35,997 nucleotides of DNA from Archaeoglobi archaeon (GTDB lineage Archaea > Halobacteriota > Archaeoglobi > Archaeoglobales > Archaeoglobaceae): NCBI GenBank assembly GCA_029259345.1, contig JAPDIX010000018.1, positions 1-35,997 of the forward strand, in the 5' to 3' direction. Shown here in pieces: positions 28,395 to 35,997 of the stretch (its first letter is position 1; each line of letters opens with the position of its first letter). A model generated the notes under the pieces. It had not been told where the DNA came from. It searched no databases and worked only from the letters and a program-made list of their open reading frames with translations. Made by a program: the position numbers and the translations under genes.

Positions 28395-28961
28395 ATGATG
28401 AGTTCGAGAAAAGTCAGAGTTCAAACTACATTGGATTCTGAAATTTACAACAACATAATCAAAAAGCTGCTCCCAAAATATAGTCATTTGAACAAACTTA
28501 TTGAGGAGGCTGTAAAGTGTCTTTACGCAAAGGAAATGGGCGAAATTACAGAACTGGATCAGCTTCTGATTAAGATGATGAAAGAGGTTGGTATGGTTGC
28601 TATCGGGTTTGAAAGTGCTGAACATGCTGCGAGTGGTAACATCGAGAAAGCTGTAAAGGAGAATGAGATTGAATTTATGCTGGAGTGGTTTTACGGAAAA
28701 CCTCTGAGCAAGATATCTTTTGAGGAGACTGTGGATTTCCTCAAAATAGCTCTTCTTGCAAGAAACTGGGCGTCAGATGTAAAAATAAACGACGAGGGAG
28801 ATGAGGTTCACGTGCTTGTAAGGTCAAATGTAGGGAAAAATCTCAGTGAAATTTTCTGCAAGGCGGTGAAACATTTTGCAGAATCTAAGTTCGGGTTAAA
28901 GACTGATTACTCAATCTACAGCCATGGTTTCAACATAATACTCAAAAAACCACATTTATAA
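28395..28961 (+). CDS. Hypothetical protein with RHH-like N-terminus
   Basis: 'KVRVQTTLDSEIYNNIIKKLLPKYSHLNKLIEEAVKCLYAKE' resembles ribbon-helix-helix; C-terminal domain unrecognised. Confidence 0.55.
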   Translation: MMSSRKVRVQTTLDSEIYNNIIKKLLPKYSHLNKLIEEAVKCLYAKEMGEITELDQLLIKMMKEVGMVAIGFESAEHAASGNIEKAVKENEIEFMLEWFYGKPLSKISFEETVDFLKIALLARNWASDVKINDEGDEVHVLVRSNVGKNLSEIFCKAVKHFAESKFGLKTDYSIYSHGFNIILKKPHL

Positions 28962-28995
28962 GTAAATATGCACACGTGTGCTTCTGCATGTTTAC
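28962..28995. promoter_or_regulatory. Nested palindromes: GTAAATATGCA ... TGCATGTTTAC arms (10/11), with perfect GCACACGTGTGC inside
   Basis: Read directly between the RHH-like gene stop and the SCP2 gene. Confidence 0.5.
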
Positions 28996-29071
28996 CTGTG
29001 CGTCGGAAAACTAATTTTTAATCAGCGTAATGTCAAAAAGTTAAAATATTTGCTCATTATTAGAAGTGCAC

Positions 29072-29695
29072 ATGGCAGTGGTTTATCCGTCAAAGGAATG
29101 GATGGAAGAGCTATATAAGAAAGTGAACAGCGATGAAGAATATAAGAAGGTGGCTGCAAACTGGGAAGGCGACTACCTGTGCGTTGTGGAGCTGGATGAG
29201 GAGGCCTTGAAGGACTTCCAGAACCCGAAAGTTTTAAAGGGCTTCCTTGAAATGCTGGACAGCATTCCGAAAGAGAGAAGAGAGAAATTCAAAGGGACGG
29301 TTAACGAAGGGCTTTTGGTAGCTCTCGGACTTTCAGTTGATACAGATATAAGCACCGTAGATGTTGATGAGCTTGCGAAGAAGATTTCAGAGATGGATCC
29401 AAAAGTTGTATTGGAAGCTGCAAAAGGTGCATCGCTAAATATGTGGCTGGACTTCTGGCACGGTGAGTTGAGAAATGTCGCGGTAGCTGCTCCGGGAGAA
29501 CACGAGGATGCAAAGTTTAAACTTATTGGCCCTTATTCAGTGTTCAAGCAGCTTGTTATGGGAAAGGCAGATGCCATAACACTTGTTGTGAGTGGAAAGC
29601 TAAAACTGCAGGGTGATATGGGTTACATGATGCGTAATATGGCTGCCGTAAGAAAATTCACCGAGCTAATGTCTTCAATTCCTATCGAATCTTAA
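29072..29695 (+). CDS. SCP2 sterol-carrier-like domain protein
   Basis: C-terminal 'FKLIGPYSVFKQLVMGKADAITLVVSGKLKLQGDMGYMMRNMAAVRKFTELMSSIP', typical of SCP2. Confidence 0.8.
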   Translation: MAVVYPSKEWMEELYKKVNSDEEYKKVAANWEGDYLCVVELDEEALKDFQNPKVLKGFLEMLDSIPKERREKFKGTVNEGLLVALGLSVDTDISTVDVDELAKKISEMDPKVVLEAAKGASLNMWLDFWHGELRNVAVAAPGEHEDAKFKLIGPYSVFKQLVMGKADAITLVVSGKLKLQGDMGYMMRNMAAVRKFTELMSSIPIES

Positions 29696-29718
29696 TTTTT
29701 TTAAAAAAGGGGAAAAGC

Positions 29719-31035
29719 ATGTCAAAGTTTCTTGATTTAGATGAACTTACTGAAGAAGACAAGATGCTCAAAGAGGAGGTTCATAGATTTGCTACCGAGG
29801 TCGTTAGGCCAGCATCCATAGAACTGGACAGAATGGATCCTGAAGACAGAATTAAGCCTGATTCACCCTACTTTAAGGTTTTCAAGCAGATGAAAAAGCT
29901 TGGATACCACAAAATAAATCTGCCAGAAGAGAAGGGTGGGCTGGCTTTGACACCTCTTCAGCGCTACATGATATTCGAGGAACTCGGTTGGGGCAGTCTT
30001 GGGTTTGCCACAGCAATAGGTGTTGACCAGATACCCTTTGTAACTGCTGCAGTGTTTGGGTCAGAAAAGCTCTACGAGGAGGCAGTCATACCCTGGATTG
30101 AGGACGACAAAGGGAAATATCATGGTTGCTGGGGGGTTACGGAACCTGAGCATGGCAGTGATTACCTAATAGCTTTTAGAGAGGAGCCGGACTTACTCAG
30201 AAAGTTTGGTAAAGGTAACGTCATCATAGAGAAAGACGGTGATGAATGGGTCATCAGTGGACAGAAATCTGCATGGGTTTCTTCAGCTCCAGTTGCCACA
30301 CACTGTGGACTCCATGCTCAGGTCAAGGATGCGAAGTTCTTTGCTGACGGAGCCTTCTGCCTCGTTCCACTTGACATCGATGGGGTGAAGAAGGGTAAGC
30401 CGGTTGATATGCTTGGAATGCGTGATGACCCTCAGGGAGAGCTCTTCTTCGATAATGTAAGGATTCCCGACCACTACACTATCGTTGCCCCCGGATTCTT
30501 CTACGGCGTGTTTGCCGACCAGTTGCTGTGTTTGACAAGCTGCGGAATGGGCGCCTTTGCAGTTGGATTAGCAAGAGCTTGCTTTGAGGAGGCTCTGAAC
30601 TACGCAAGGCAGAGGGTTCAGGGTGGTGTGCCAATTGCCAAGCACAAGAACATAAAGCTCAAACTTTACGAGATGTTTGAGAAGATCGAGACTGCTCGTT
30701 ATTACGTCAGAAAGGCAACTGAATACACCCATAGAAGGGTTATAGAGTTGCAAACAGCAGATGCATCGCCAAGACATGCAAGGGCGGCGCAGATATATGC
30801 CAAGAAAGTTGCATTCGAAGTTGCTCACGAAGCTCTGCAGATATTTGGAGCTTATGGGTTGAGCAAGGAGTTTATAATTGAAAAACTGTTCAGAGATGCA
30901 AGATGTATGCTAATTGAGGATGGAACGGTAGAAGTTTTGAGTTTGGAGGCTGCAGACGATGTTATCTCAAACTACGAAAAGGATTATTACGATGTTGAAC
31001 ATATAACTAATTTGATGGATTATTTTGAGGGGTGA
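29719..31035 (+). CDS. Acyl-CoA dehydrogenase family protein (atypical active-site region)
   Basis: 'GVTEPEHGSDYL', 'FDNVRIP', 'ALQIFGAYGLSKEFIIEKLFRDARCMLIEDGTVEVL'. Confidence 0.93.
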   Translation: MSKFLDLDELTEEDKMLKEEVHRFATEVVRPASIELDRMDPEDRIKPDSPYFKVFKQMKKLGYHKINLPEEKGGLALTPLQRYMIFEELGWGSLGFATAIGVDQIPFVTAAVFGSEKLYEEAVIPWIEDDKGKYHGCWGVTEPEHGSDYLIAFREEPDLLRKFGKGNVIIEKDGDEWVISGQKSAWVSSAPVATHCGLHAQVKDAKFFADGAFCLVPLDIDGVKKGKPVDMLGMRDDPQGELFFDNVRIPDHYTIVAPGFFYGVFADQLLCLTSCGMGAFAVGLARACFEEALNYARQRVQGGVPIAKHKNIKLKLYEMFEKIETARYYVRKATEYTHRRVIELQTADASPRHARAAQIYAKKVAFEVAHEALQIFGAYGLSKEFIIEKLFRDARCMLIEDGTVEVLSLEAADDVISNYEKDYYDVEHITNLMDYFEG

Positions 31036-31041
31036 TGTGTT

Positions 31042-31788
31042 ATGTTGAGGGGAATTCCGTTTGATTCGCCTCTTTATGAGGTAGATGAGGATAGGGGGAT
31101 AGAGTATAGGAATTGTGATGCCATAACTGGGTTTTTTACAATTAAGAACGACATCAGCGATTTGCTACCTGAAGGTCTCAAGCCCTACAGCGAACCTGCT
31201 CAGGGTGGGATATGGATATCCCATTACTCCTTCAGCACTGTTGGGGAGTATCATGAATACATTACCGTGATTCAGGTTGAGGACGAGCAGGGAGGTATGG
31301 GTTACTACATACCATACATTTACGTAACAAACGACTCTGCTCTTGCTGCTGGCAGAGAGCTTGCTGGAGCACCAAAGAAATTGGCTACAATTGATCTGAT
31401 AAAGGAGAACGATGTTGTGATGGGCTACCTTGAAAGACCCACTGGAAAGAGACTTGTAACATTTGTAATGAAGCCCAATACAAGGGCTGCTGGTGATATG
31501 ATTGACTTTGTACTTCCAAAACCAACCTACCTGTATTCTGTGAGACATCTTCCACCGATAAAGGGCAAGGGTGGTGTCACGCAGCTTGTCAAGTGGTATG
31601 CTGAGATTGATTTCCATGTTGACCCGAACGGAGAGAAAGTGATATTCAATGGACCGGGAACGGTGACTTACGACTCGCCATCGGCGATTGATCCCGTCCA
31701 CAAGGTTGAAATTGAAAACCTTCTGACTGCCATCTACTTCCAGTTTGACATGAAACTCGGATTTGTTGACATTTTAAGGGAGTACTGA
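31042..31788 (+). CDS. Acetoacetate decarboxylase-family protein 1
   Basis: 'YYIPYIYVTNDSALAAGRELAGAPKKLA' with conserved KK pair; 'MGYLERPTGKRL'. Confidence 0.88.
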   Translation: MLRGIPFDSPLYEVDEDRGIEYRNCDAITGFFTIKNDISDLLPEGLKPYSEPAQGGIWISHYSFSTVGEYHEYITVIQVEDEQGGMGYYIPYIYVTNDSALAAGRELAGAPKKLATIDLIKENDVVMGYLERPTGKRLVTFVMKPNTRAAGDMIDFVLPKPTYLYSVRHLPPIKGKGGVTQLVKWYAEIDFHVDPNGEKVIFNGPGTVTYDSPSAIDPVHKVEIENLLTAIYFQFDMKLGFVDILREY

Positions 31789-31798
31789 TGGTGAAACA

Positions 31799-32614
31799 AT
31801 GCTGAAAAGAAGCAGAGAGGGACTTTCAATTCCTCTGGATGCAAGCCTTTACGGTGCATTAGGTGCAGGGATGGTTGCAAGGGATGCTGTAACTGAATAT
31901 CTTAACTGCGAGTGTGTCATGGCATTTTTTACAACAACTGAGGATGTTGAGGGATTGCTGCCTGAAGGAATGGAGTTGGCTGCTAAACCTCCAAACGCAG
32001 CAGTCTTTATAGCCCATTATCCTTTTTCAACTCTCGGCCCATACTATGAGATGTTCACGTTGATTCAGGTGGATTTTGAGGGTGAGCTTGCCTACTACTT
32101 GCCCTACATCTACGTAGACAACGATGCGGCAATGGCAGGTGGAAGAGAGGTCGTGGGCGCTCCGAAGAAATTTGCCAAAATGGGGATCGTGAAATACAAT
32201 GATCTCGTGATGGGCTATCTGGAAAGGCCACCGGGTAAGAGACTTCTGTCTATAACCATCAAGCCTGAACAGAGAATACCTGACGCTATGGTTGAAGCTT
32301 TCTTGCAGGAGGCTACGCCAATATATTCAATCAGGCTTCTCCCACCGATTGAGGGAGGAGACGGTCTAGCTCAGCTCGTCAAATGGTATGGATACATCAG
32401 GCTACACGAAGATGATGAGAAAAGGGTGACCTACCATCATGTGAAGCTCGGAACGAAGAGAATATGGGGTGGAGAGACCACCGTTCTTTATGATTCCCCC
32501 TCCCTCTCCGATCCAGTGCACAAGATTGAAGTCAAAGACGTTTTGCTGGGAGCATACATGCAGTATGATATGGGTCTGAGGCCTGATAAGGTTGTGAAGG
32601 AGTGGAGACTTTAA
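31799..32614 (+). CDS. Acetoacetate decarboxylase-family protein 2 (paralog)
   Basis: 'YYLPYIYVDNDAAMAGGREVVGAPKKFA', 'MGYLERPPGKRL'; clearly homologous to the preceding ORF. Confidence 0.88.
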   Translation: MLKRSREGLSIPLDASLYGALGAGMVARDAVTEYLNCECVMAFFTTTEDVEGLLPEGMELAAKPPNAAVFIAHYPFSTLGPYYEMFTLIQVDFEGELAYYLPYIYVDNDAAMAGGREVVGAPKKFAKMGIVKYNDLVMGYLERPPGKRLLSITIKPEQRIPDAMVEAFLQEATPIYSIRLLPPIEGGDGLAQLVKWYGYIRLHEDDEKRVTYHHVKLGTKRIWGGETTVLYDSPSLSDPVHKIEVKDVLLGAYMQYDMGLRPDKVVKEWRL

Positions 32615-32822
32615 TTTTTTCCAATTAGGGGTTAAAGAGTGGGCTAGTATTGCTAAAATACTTGGTTGAAAACTGTGGTGGAAAACTTCGGGGTAGGAAG
32701 GTTGTTGGAAAAATGAGGGTAGCTATCAGTCAAGATGGATCGGCAGTTATACTGTGAAATTAAACAGCATGGCGTGACACAAAAACCGAAACTATCATAA
32801 ATAAATGTTTGAGTGTGAAAGT

Positions 32823-33944
32823 ATGAAAGTAGGTATTAAAGTAGGTATTGTTGGGGCAGGAACGATGGGCGCTGCAATAGCTGCTCTTTTCGCTAATGCT
32901 GACTATAATGTGGTTCTTGTTGACGTTAGTGAAGAAGCCCTTAAGAAAGCTAAGGAAAGACACAGAGGAGAGTGTTTAGAGGAGCTTGAGCAGGCTGGAC
33001 TGAAGAAAAAAGAAGATTTAGTCTCCAAGACAAAATACGCAACGAATCTGGAAGAACTTAAGGGTTGTGGCTTTGTTGTTGAGTGCATAAAGGAAAGACT
33101 TAAGGACAAGATAGAGCTTTTAAAAAGGGTTGAAGAGATTGTTGGTGAGGACATAATTTTTGCAACCAATTCATCAAGCTTTAAACCCTCGGAGATGGCA
33201 ACATATCTAAGAAAGCCTGAAAGACTAACCCTTTTCCATTTCTCAAACCCTCCGATACTCATGCCGCTTGTTGAGGTTGGTGGGGAAACGGTGGCAGAGG
33301 ACGTTGTTGCGAAAACCGTAGAGATAGCGAAGAGCATAGGGAAAGAGCCCGTCGTTCTCAAAAAAGAGTGCAGAGGGCATGTGCTGAATCGCATTCTCGG
33401 TGCTGCTGGTGCTGGAGTTGGATACTGCCTCCTCTATCACACTCCGGAGGAGATAGATGCAGCAATGAAAAATCTTGGCTCCCCCTTTGGCTTCTTCGAA
33501 ACTATAGATCTAATAGGTCTTGATGTTGTATACGACGTTCTGATTAGCTACAGAGAGGTTTACGGGGAAAAATTTGCTGGATTCAAGGTGACGGAAACAA
33601 TCATCAAAAAGATGATTGAGTGGGGAAAGCTGGGGAAGAAGACGGGAGAAGGTTTTTACAAGTGGGTAGATGGAAAGGCAATCATATCGGAGGCCAAGCC
33701 AGCAGACCTAACCCCTCTCATTGCTGCAATCGTTAATGAAGCGTTTAGGATAGTGGAGGATGGGATTACAGACAGAGAGACTGTTAATGAGGTTTACAGG
33801 CTGGCAACTAACTCTCCCGCAGGCGTTTTCGATATTGCCGAGATGCTTGGCTATGAGAGGATACTTGAAGTACTGGGAGGAATCTACGCTAAGACTGGGC
33901 TTGAAGTCTTCAAACCTGCTGAAAGCTTGAAGTTGATGAAATAG
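32823..33944 (+). CDS. 3-hydroxyacyl-CoA dehydrogenase
   Basis: 'KVGIVGAGTMGAAIAALFANADYNVVLVDVSEEALKKA', 'ATNSSSFKPSEMA', 'LFHFSNPPILMPLVEV', 'TGEGFYKW'; start could be 32805. Confidence 0.95.
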   Translation: MKVGIKVGIVGAGTMGAAIAALFANADYNVVLVDVSEEALKKAKERHRGECLEELEQAGLKKKEDLVSKTKYATNLEELKGCGFVVECIKERLKDKIELLKRVEEIVGEDIIFATNSSSFKPSEMATYLRKPERLTLFHFSNPPILMPLVEVGGETVAEDVVAKTVEIAKSIGKEPVVLKKECRGHVLNRILGAAGAGVGYCLLYHTPEEIDAAMKNLGSPFGFFETIDLIGLDVVYDVLISYREVYGEKFAGFKVTETIIKKMIEWGKLGKKTGEGFYKWVDGKAIISEAKPADLTPLIAAIVNEAFRIVEDGITDRETVNEVYRLATNSPAGVFDIAEMLGYERILEVLGGIYAKTGLEVFKPAESLKLMK

Positions 33945-34039
33945 CATAAACATTTTGACTTCTTGGAGGCATGCTGATGTAGCCAAAAATTAAATAATTG
34001 CAATTACAAAAAATATAGTTAACCTGAGGTGATAAATGG

Positions 34040-35316
34040 ATGAAACTGATTGCAGGTTTTATGGTTCTGGTCGCAATATTTGTGAGTGTAGTGGTGGCAG
34101 CAGCACCTTCTGATAACGGATCTCCTGATAACAATTCACAGAGATATTATGTGATGTCGGATAATCCCGCATTGAAATTGATGTTCGGAGCGAGACACGA
34201 TTTCGGGAAAGCGTTTTCCGCAGAGCTAACGGAGAGGGAAGTCGGCTTGCTGAAGAAACTGGGTGTGAAACTCGAGCCAGTAGGAATATTCTACATAAAT
34301 GCAAAGCCATTCTGTAACAACAATGGACAATGCGATCCTGAACTGGGAGAGAATCCAAGCTGTTCGGACTGCAAAAATTCGGATGAAGAAGAGCCCACAG
34401 AAGGGAGAGCGTGTTCTCCAGCAGACCAGTATCCTTGGGGAGTGGAAATGGTTAACGGAGGTTCAGGAGGCTCGGGCGTTGTTGTAGCTGTGCTGGATAC
34501 GGGAATTGACACCGATCACCCAGACCTCAAAGGAAACATAATGGATTGTAAGGACGCTACAAAATTAAGAATCAAGAAAGGTTGTGAGGATAACAACGGA
34601 CACGGGACGCATGTTGCAGGGACTATCGCGGCCAATGGAGGAAGTGATGGCGCGGGGATCTTTGGTGTAGCGCCCGAATCCAAGCTGATGGTTGTGAAGG
34701 TAGCGGTGCAAGCGGTTTCTGCTGGGGAGATGACATCGCAGCGGGAATACGTTATGCTGCAGATCACGATGTAAACATAATCTCGATGAGTCTGGGCAGC
34801 GATTCTCCGGATCCGCTCATTCTCGATGCCGTCGATTACGCTGTGAGCAATGACGTGCTTGTTGTGGCTGCGGCAGGAAACGATGGTGAGGACGGTATTG
34901 GTAGCATAGACTATCCTGCTGCATATGTTAAAGTGGTTGCAGTGGGAGCTATAGACTCAGGCATGAACGTGCCCTACTGGAGTTCCAGAGGTGTAAATCC
35001 GGGCGAGCAGGAATATGTAATTGAGGAGAAAGAGGTGGAGTTCGGCGCACCCGGTGTGGGTGTTTACTCCACATGGAACGACGGATGCTATGCCGTACTG
35101 GATGGAACAAGCATGGCAACACCACATGTCAGTGGATTGGCAGCAAAGGTGTGGAGTGACGGATCGGCAGATATAGACGGCGATGACAATGTTACTGCAG
35201 AGGAAGTTAGAGCGTATTTGCAAGGGTTAGCCAAGAATAACCCGAATAACGATCTATATACTCCTGGAGACGACCCAGCAACAGGCTTTGGACTGCCAGT
35301 AGCACCTACTGAATAA
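34040..35316 (+). pseudogene. Subtilisin-like serine protease split by a single-base frameshift near 34699-34702
   Basis: Signal peptide; Asp 'VVVAVLDTGID' and His 'NNGHGTHVAGT' in ORF 34040..34774; Ser 'DGTSMATPHVSG' in the shifted frame, whose upstream extension reads 'SGASGFCWGDDIAAGIRYAADHDVNIISMSLGSDSP'. Confidence 0.9.
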
Positions 35317-35480
35317 TAGCCATTTCTTTTTCTTTTTTAAATCTACTTAGTCGGGTTGTGTCACCCTTCTTAACTCTCCAGACTGCAATATAGCTCGCTA
35401 CATCTTCGATCAACATCTGTTTTCCCGGAACAGCCTGAGGAGTGCTGAAAGTTATGATAGGGATTAGAACTCGAATAAGA

Positions 35481-35497
35481 GAGCCGCCGGCGGGATT
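35481..35497 (-). other. tRNA 3'-end-like fragment (candidate att site)
   Basis: Minus strand AATCCCGCCGGCGGCTC fits the end of a T-loop (AAT), T-stem 3' strand (CCCGC), acceptor 3' strand (CGGCGGC) and U73; no 5' part of a tRNA is present nearby. Confidence 0.5.
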
Positions 35498-35558
35498 ATA
35501 TATACTAATTACAAAAGCCAACCGAAAACTATATTTGAGGAAGGCTAGTAGTGGAGTC

Positions 35559-35997
35559 ATGGTATTGTACAATATTGATAAGTGGATTAATTCTGAGCTT
35601 GGTCGTTTGGAAAAATCAGATGTCTGTGACAGAAATAAAGACCTGATTAAGGAGTTTTACACCAAACTTTTAGCTGAAGGATTGAGTAGAGCAAGGATAT
35701 ATAAATACATCATGACTTTGAGAGTTATCTCACAGAATTATAATAAACCATTTGATGATTGGGATGAGAGGGATGTCATCAATGTCCTTGCTTTTCTGGA
35801 AACTAACGGGTACAAGAGGGAAACGATAAATGACTACAAGAAGGCGTTGAAGAAGTTCTTTTCATGGTTGAAAGGTAAAGACTGGAAGCCTTTGGAAAAT
35901 ATAAAGATAAAAAAAGAGAGAAACAAAAAACCCGACTTTTTGACGGAAGACGAGATTATGAAGATGATTGAAGTAATGGAGCACCCAAGAGATAAGG
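35559..35997 (+). CDS. Tyrosine recombinase/integrase N-terminal part (truncated by window end)
   Basis: Frame open to window edge: 'MVLYNIDKWINSELGRLEKSDVCDRNKDLIKEFYTKLLAEGLSRARIYKYIMTLRVISQNYNKPFDDW...YKRETINDYKKALKKFFSWLKGKDWKPLENIKIKKERNKKPDFLTEDEIMKMIE', a SAM-like core-binding domain pattern. Confidence 0.85.
   Translation, partial: MVLYNIDKWINSELGRLEKSDVCDRNKDLIKEFYTKLLAEGLSRARIYKYIMTLRVISQNYNKPFDDWDERDVINVLAFLETNGYKRETINDYKKALKKFFSWLKGKDWKPLENIKIKKERNKKPDFLTEDEIMKMIEVMEHPRDK

Noticed and set aside
31165-31701. 178-aa antisense ORF in the first ADC-like gene
   Set aside because: Opposite a conserved catalytic region; no family features.
35306-35572. 88-aa minus-strand ORF over the integrase upstream region
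   Set aside because: It overlaps the integrase start and reads through the tRNA-like fragment (spurious 'NPAGGS' typical of translated tRNA ends); no recognisable family.
1-35997. CRISPR array, rRNA operon or intact tRNA gene
   Set aside because: No regularly spaced repeats, rRNA signature or complete cloverleaf sequence was seen by eye; only the 3' tRNA-like fragment near 35481 was found.

Overview
The window looks like an archaeal chromosome segment, probably Archaeoglobales (inferred from gene content; no 16S rRNA is present). It encodes about 35 proteins in short operons. From left to right it contains: a truncated nucleotidyltransferase, an acyl-CoA dehydrogenase and an inositol-phosphate synthase; an M42 peptidase, a hexuloisomerase-like SIS protein and an AbrB/PhoU regulator, divergent from a Pit phosphate transporter with DUF47; housekeeping genes (TrmH/TrmJ-like methylase, NIF3-like, EngB, Sec61-beta, amidohydrolase); a frameshifted APC permease fused to a nucleotidyltransferase domain; and a six-gene membrane redox operon (NrfD, Tat FeS protein, three small multiheme cytochromes c, and a fused cytochrome b/HdrD-like subunit). 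These are followed by an acyl-CoA synthetase, two orphan ORFs, a cation exchanger, a Trm112-like protein, CTP synthase and GMP synthase; a BioY-type ECF transporter; a RecA/KaiC-like protein with a degenerate P-loop next to an RHH-like regulator; a lipid-degradation operon (SCP2, ACAD, two acetoacetate-decarboxylase-like paralogs, HADH); a frameshifted subtilase; and the start of a tyrosine recombinase beside a 3'-tRNA-like fragment. The most notable leads are the redox operon with an aberrant CxCH motif, the SCP2/ACAD/ADC/ADC/HADH operon, the apparent integration boundary at the right end, the APC-nucleotidyltransferase fusion, the non-AUG start of the M42 peptidase, and several palindromic operator candidates. 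No tools were run. Family calls come from reading motifs in the translated sequence.
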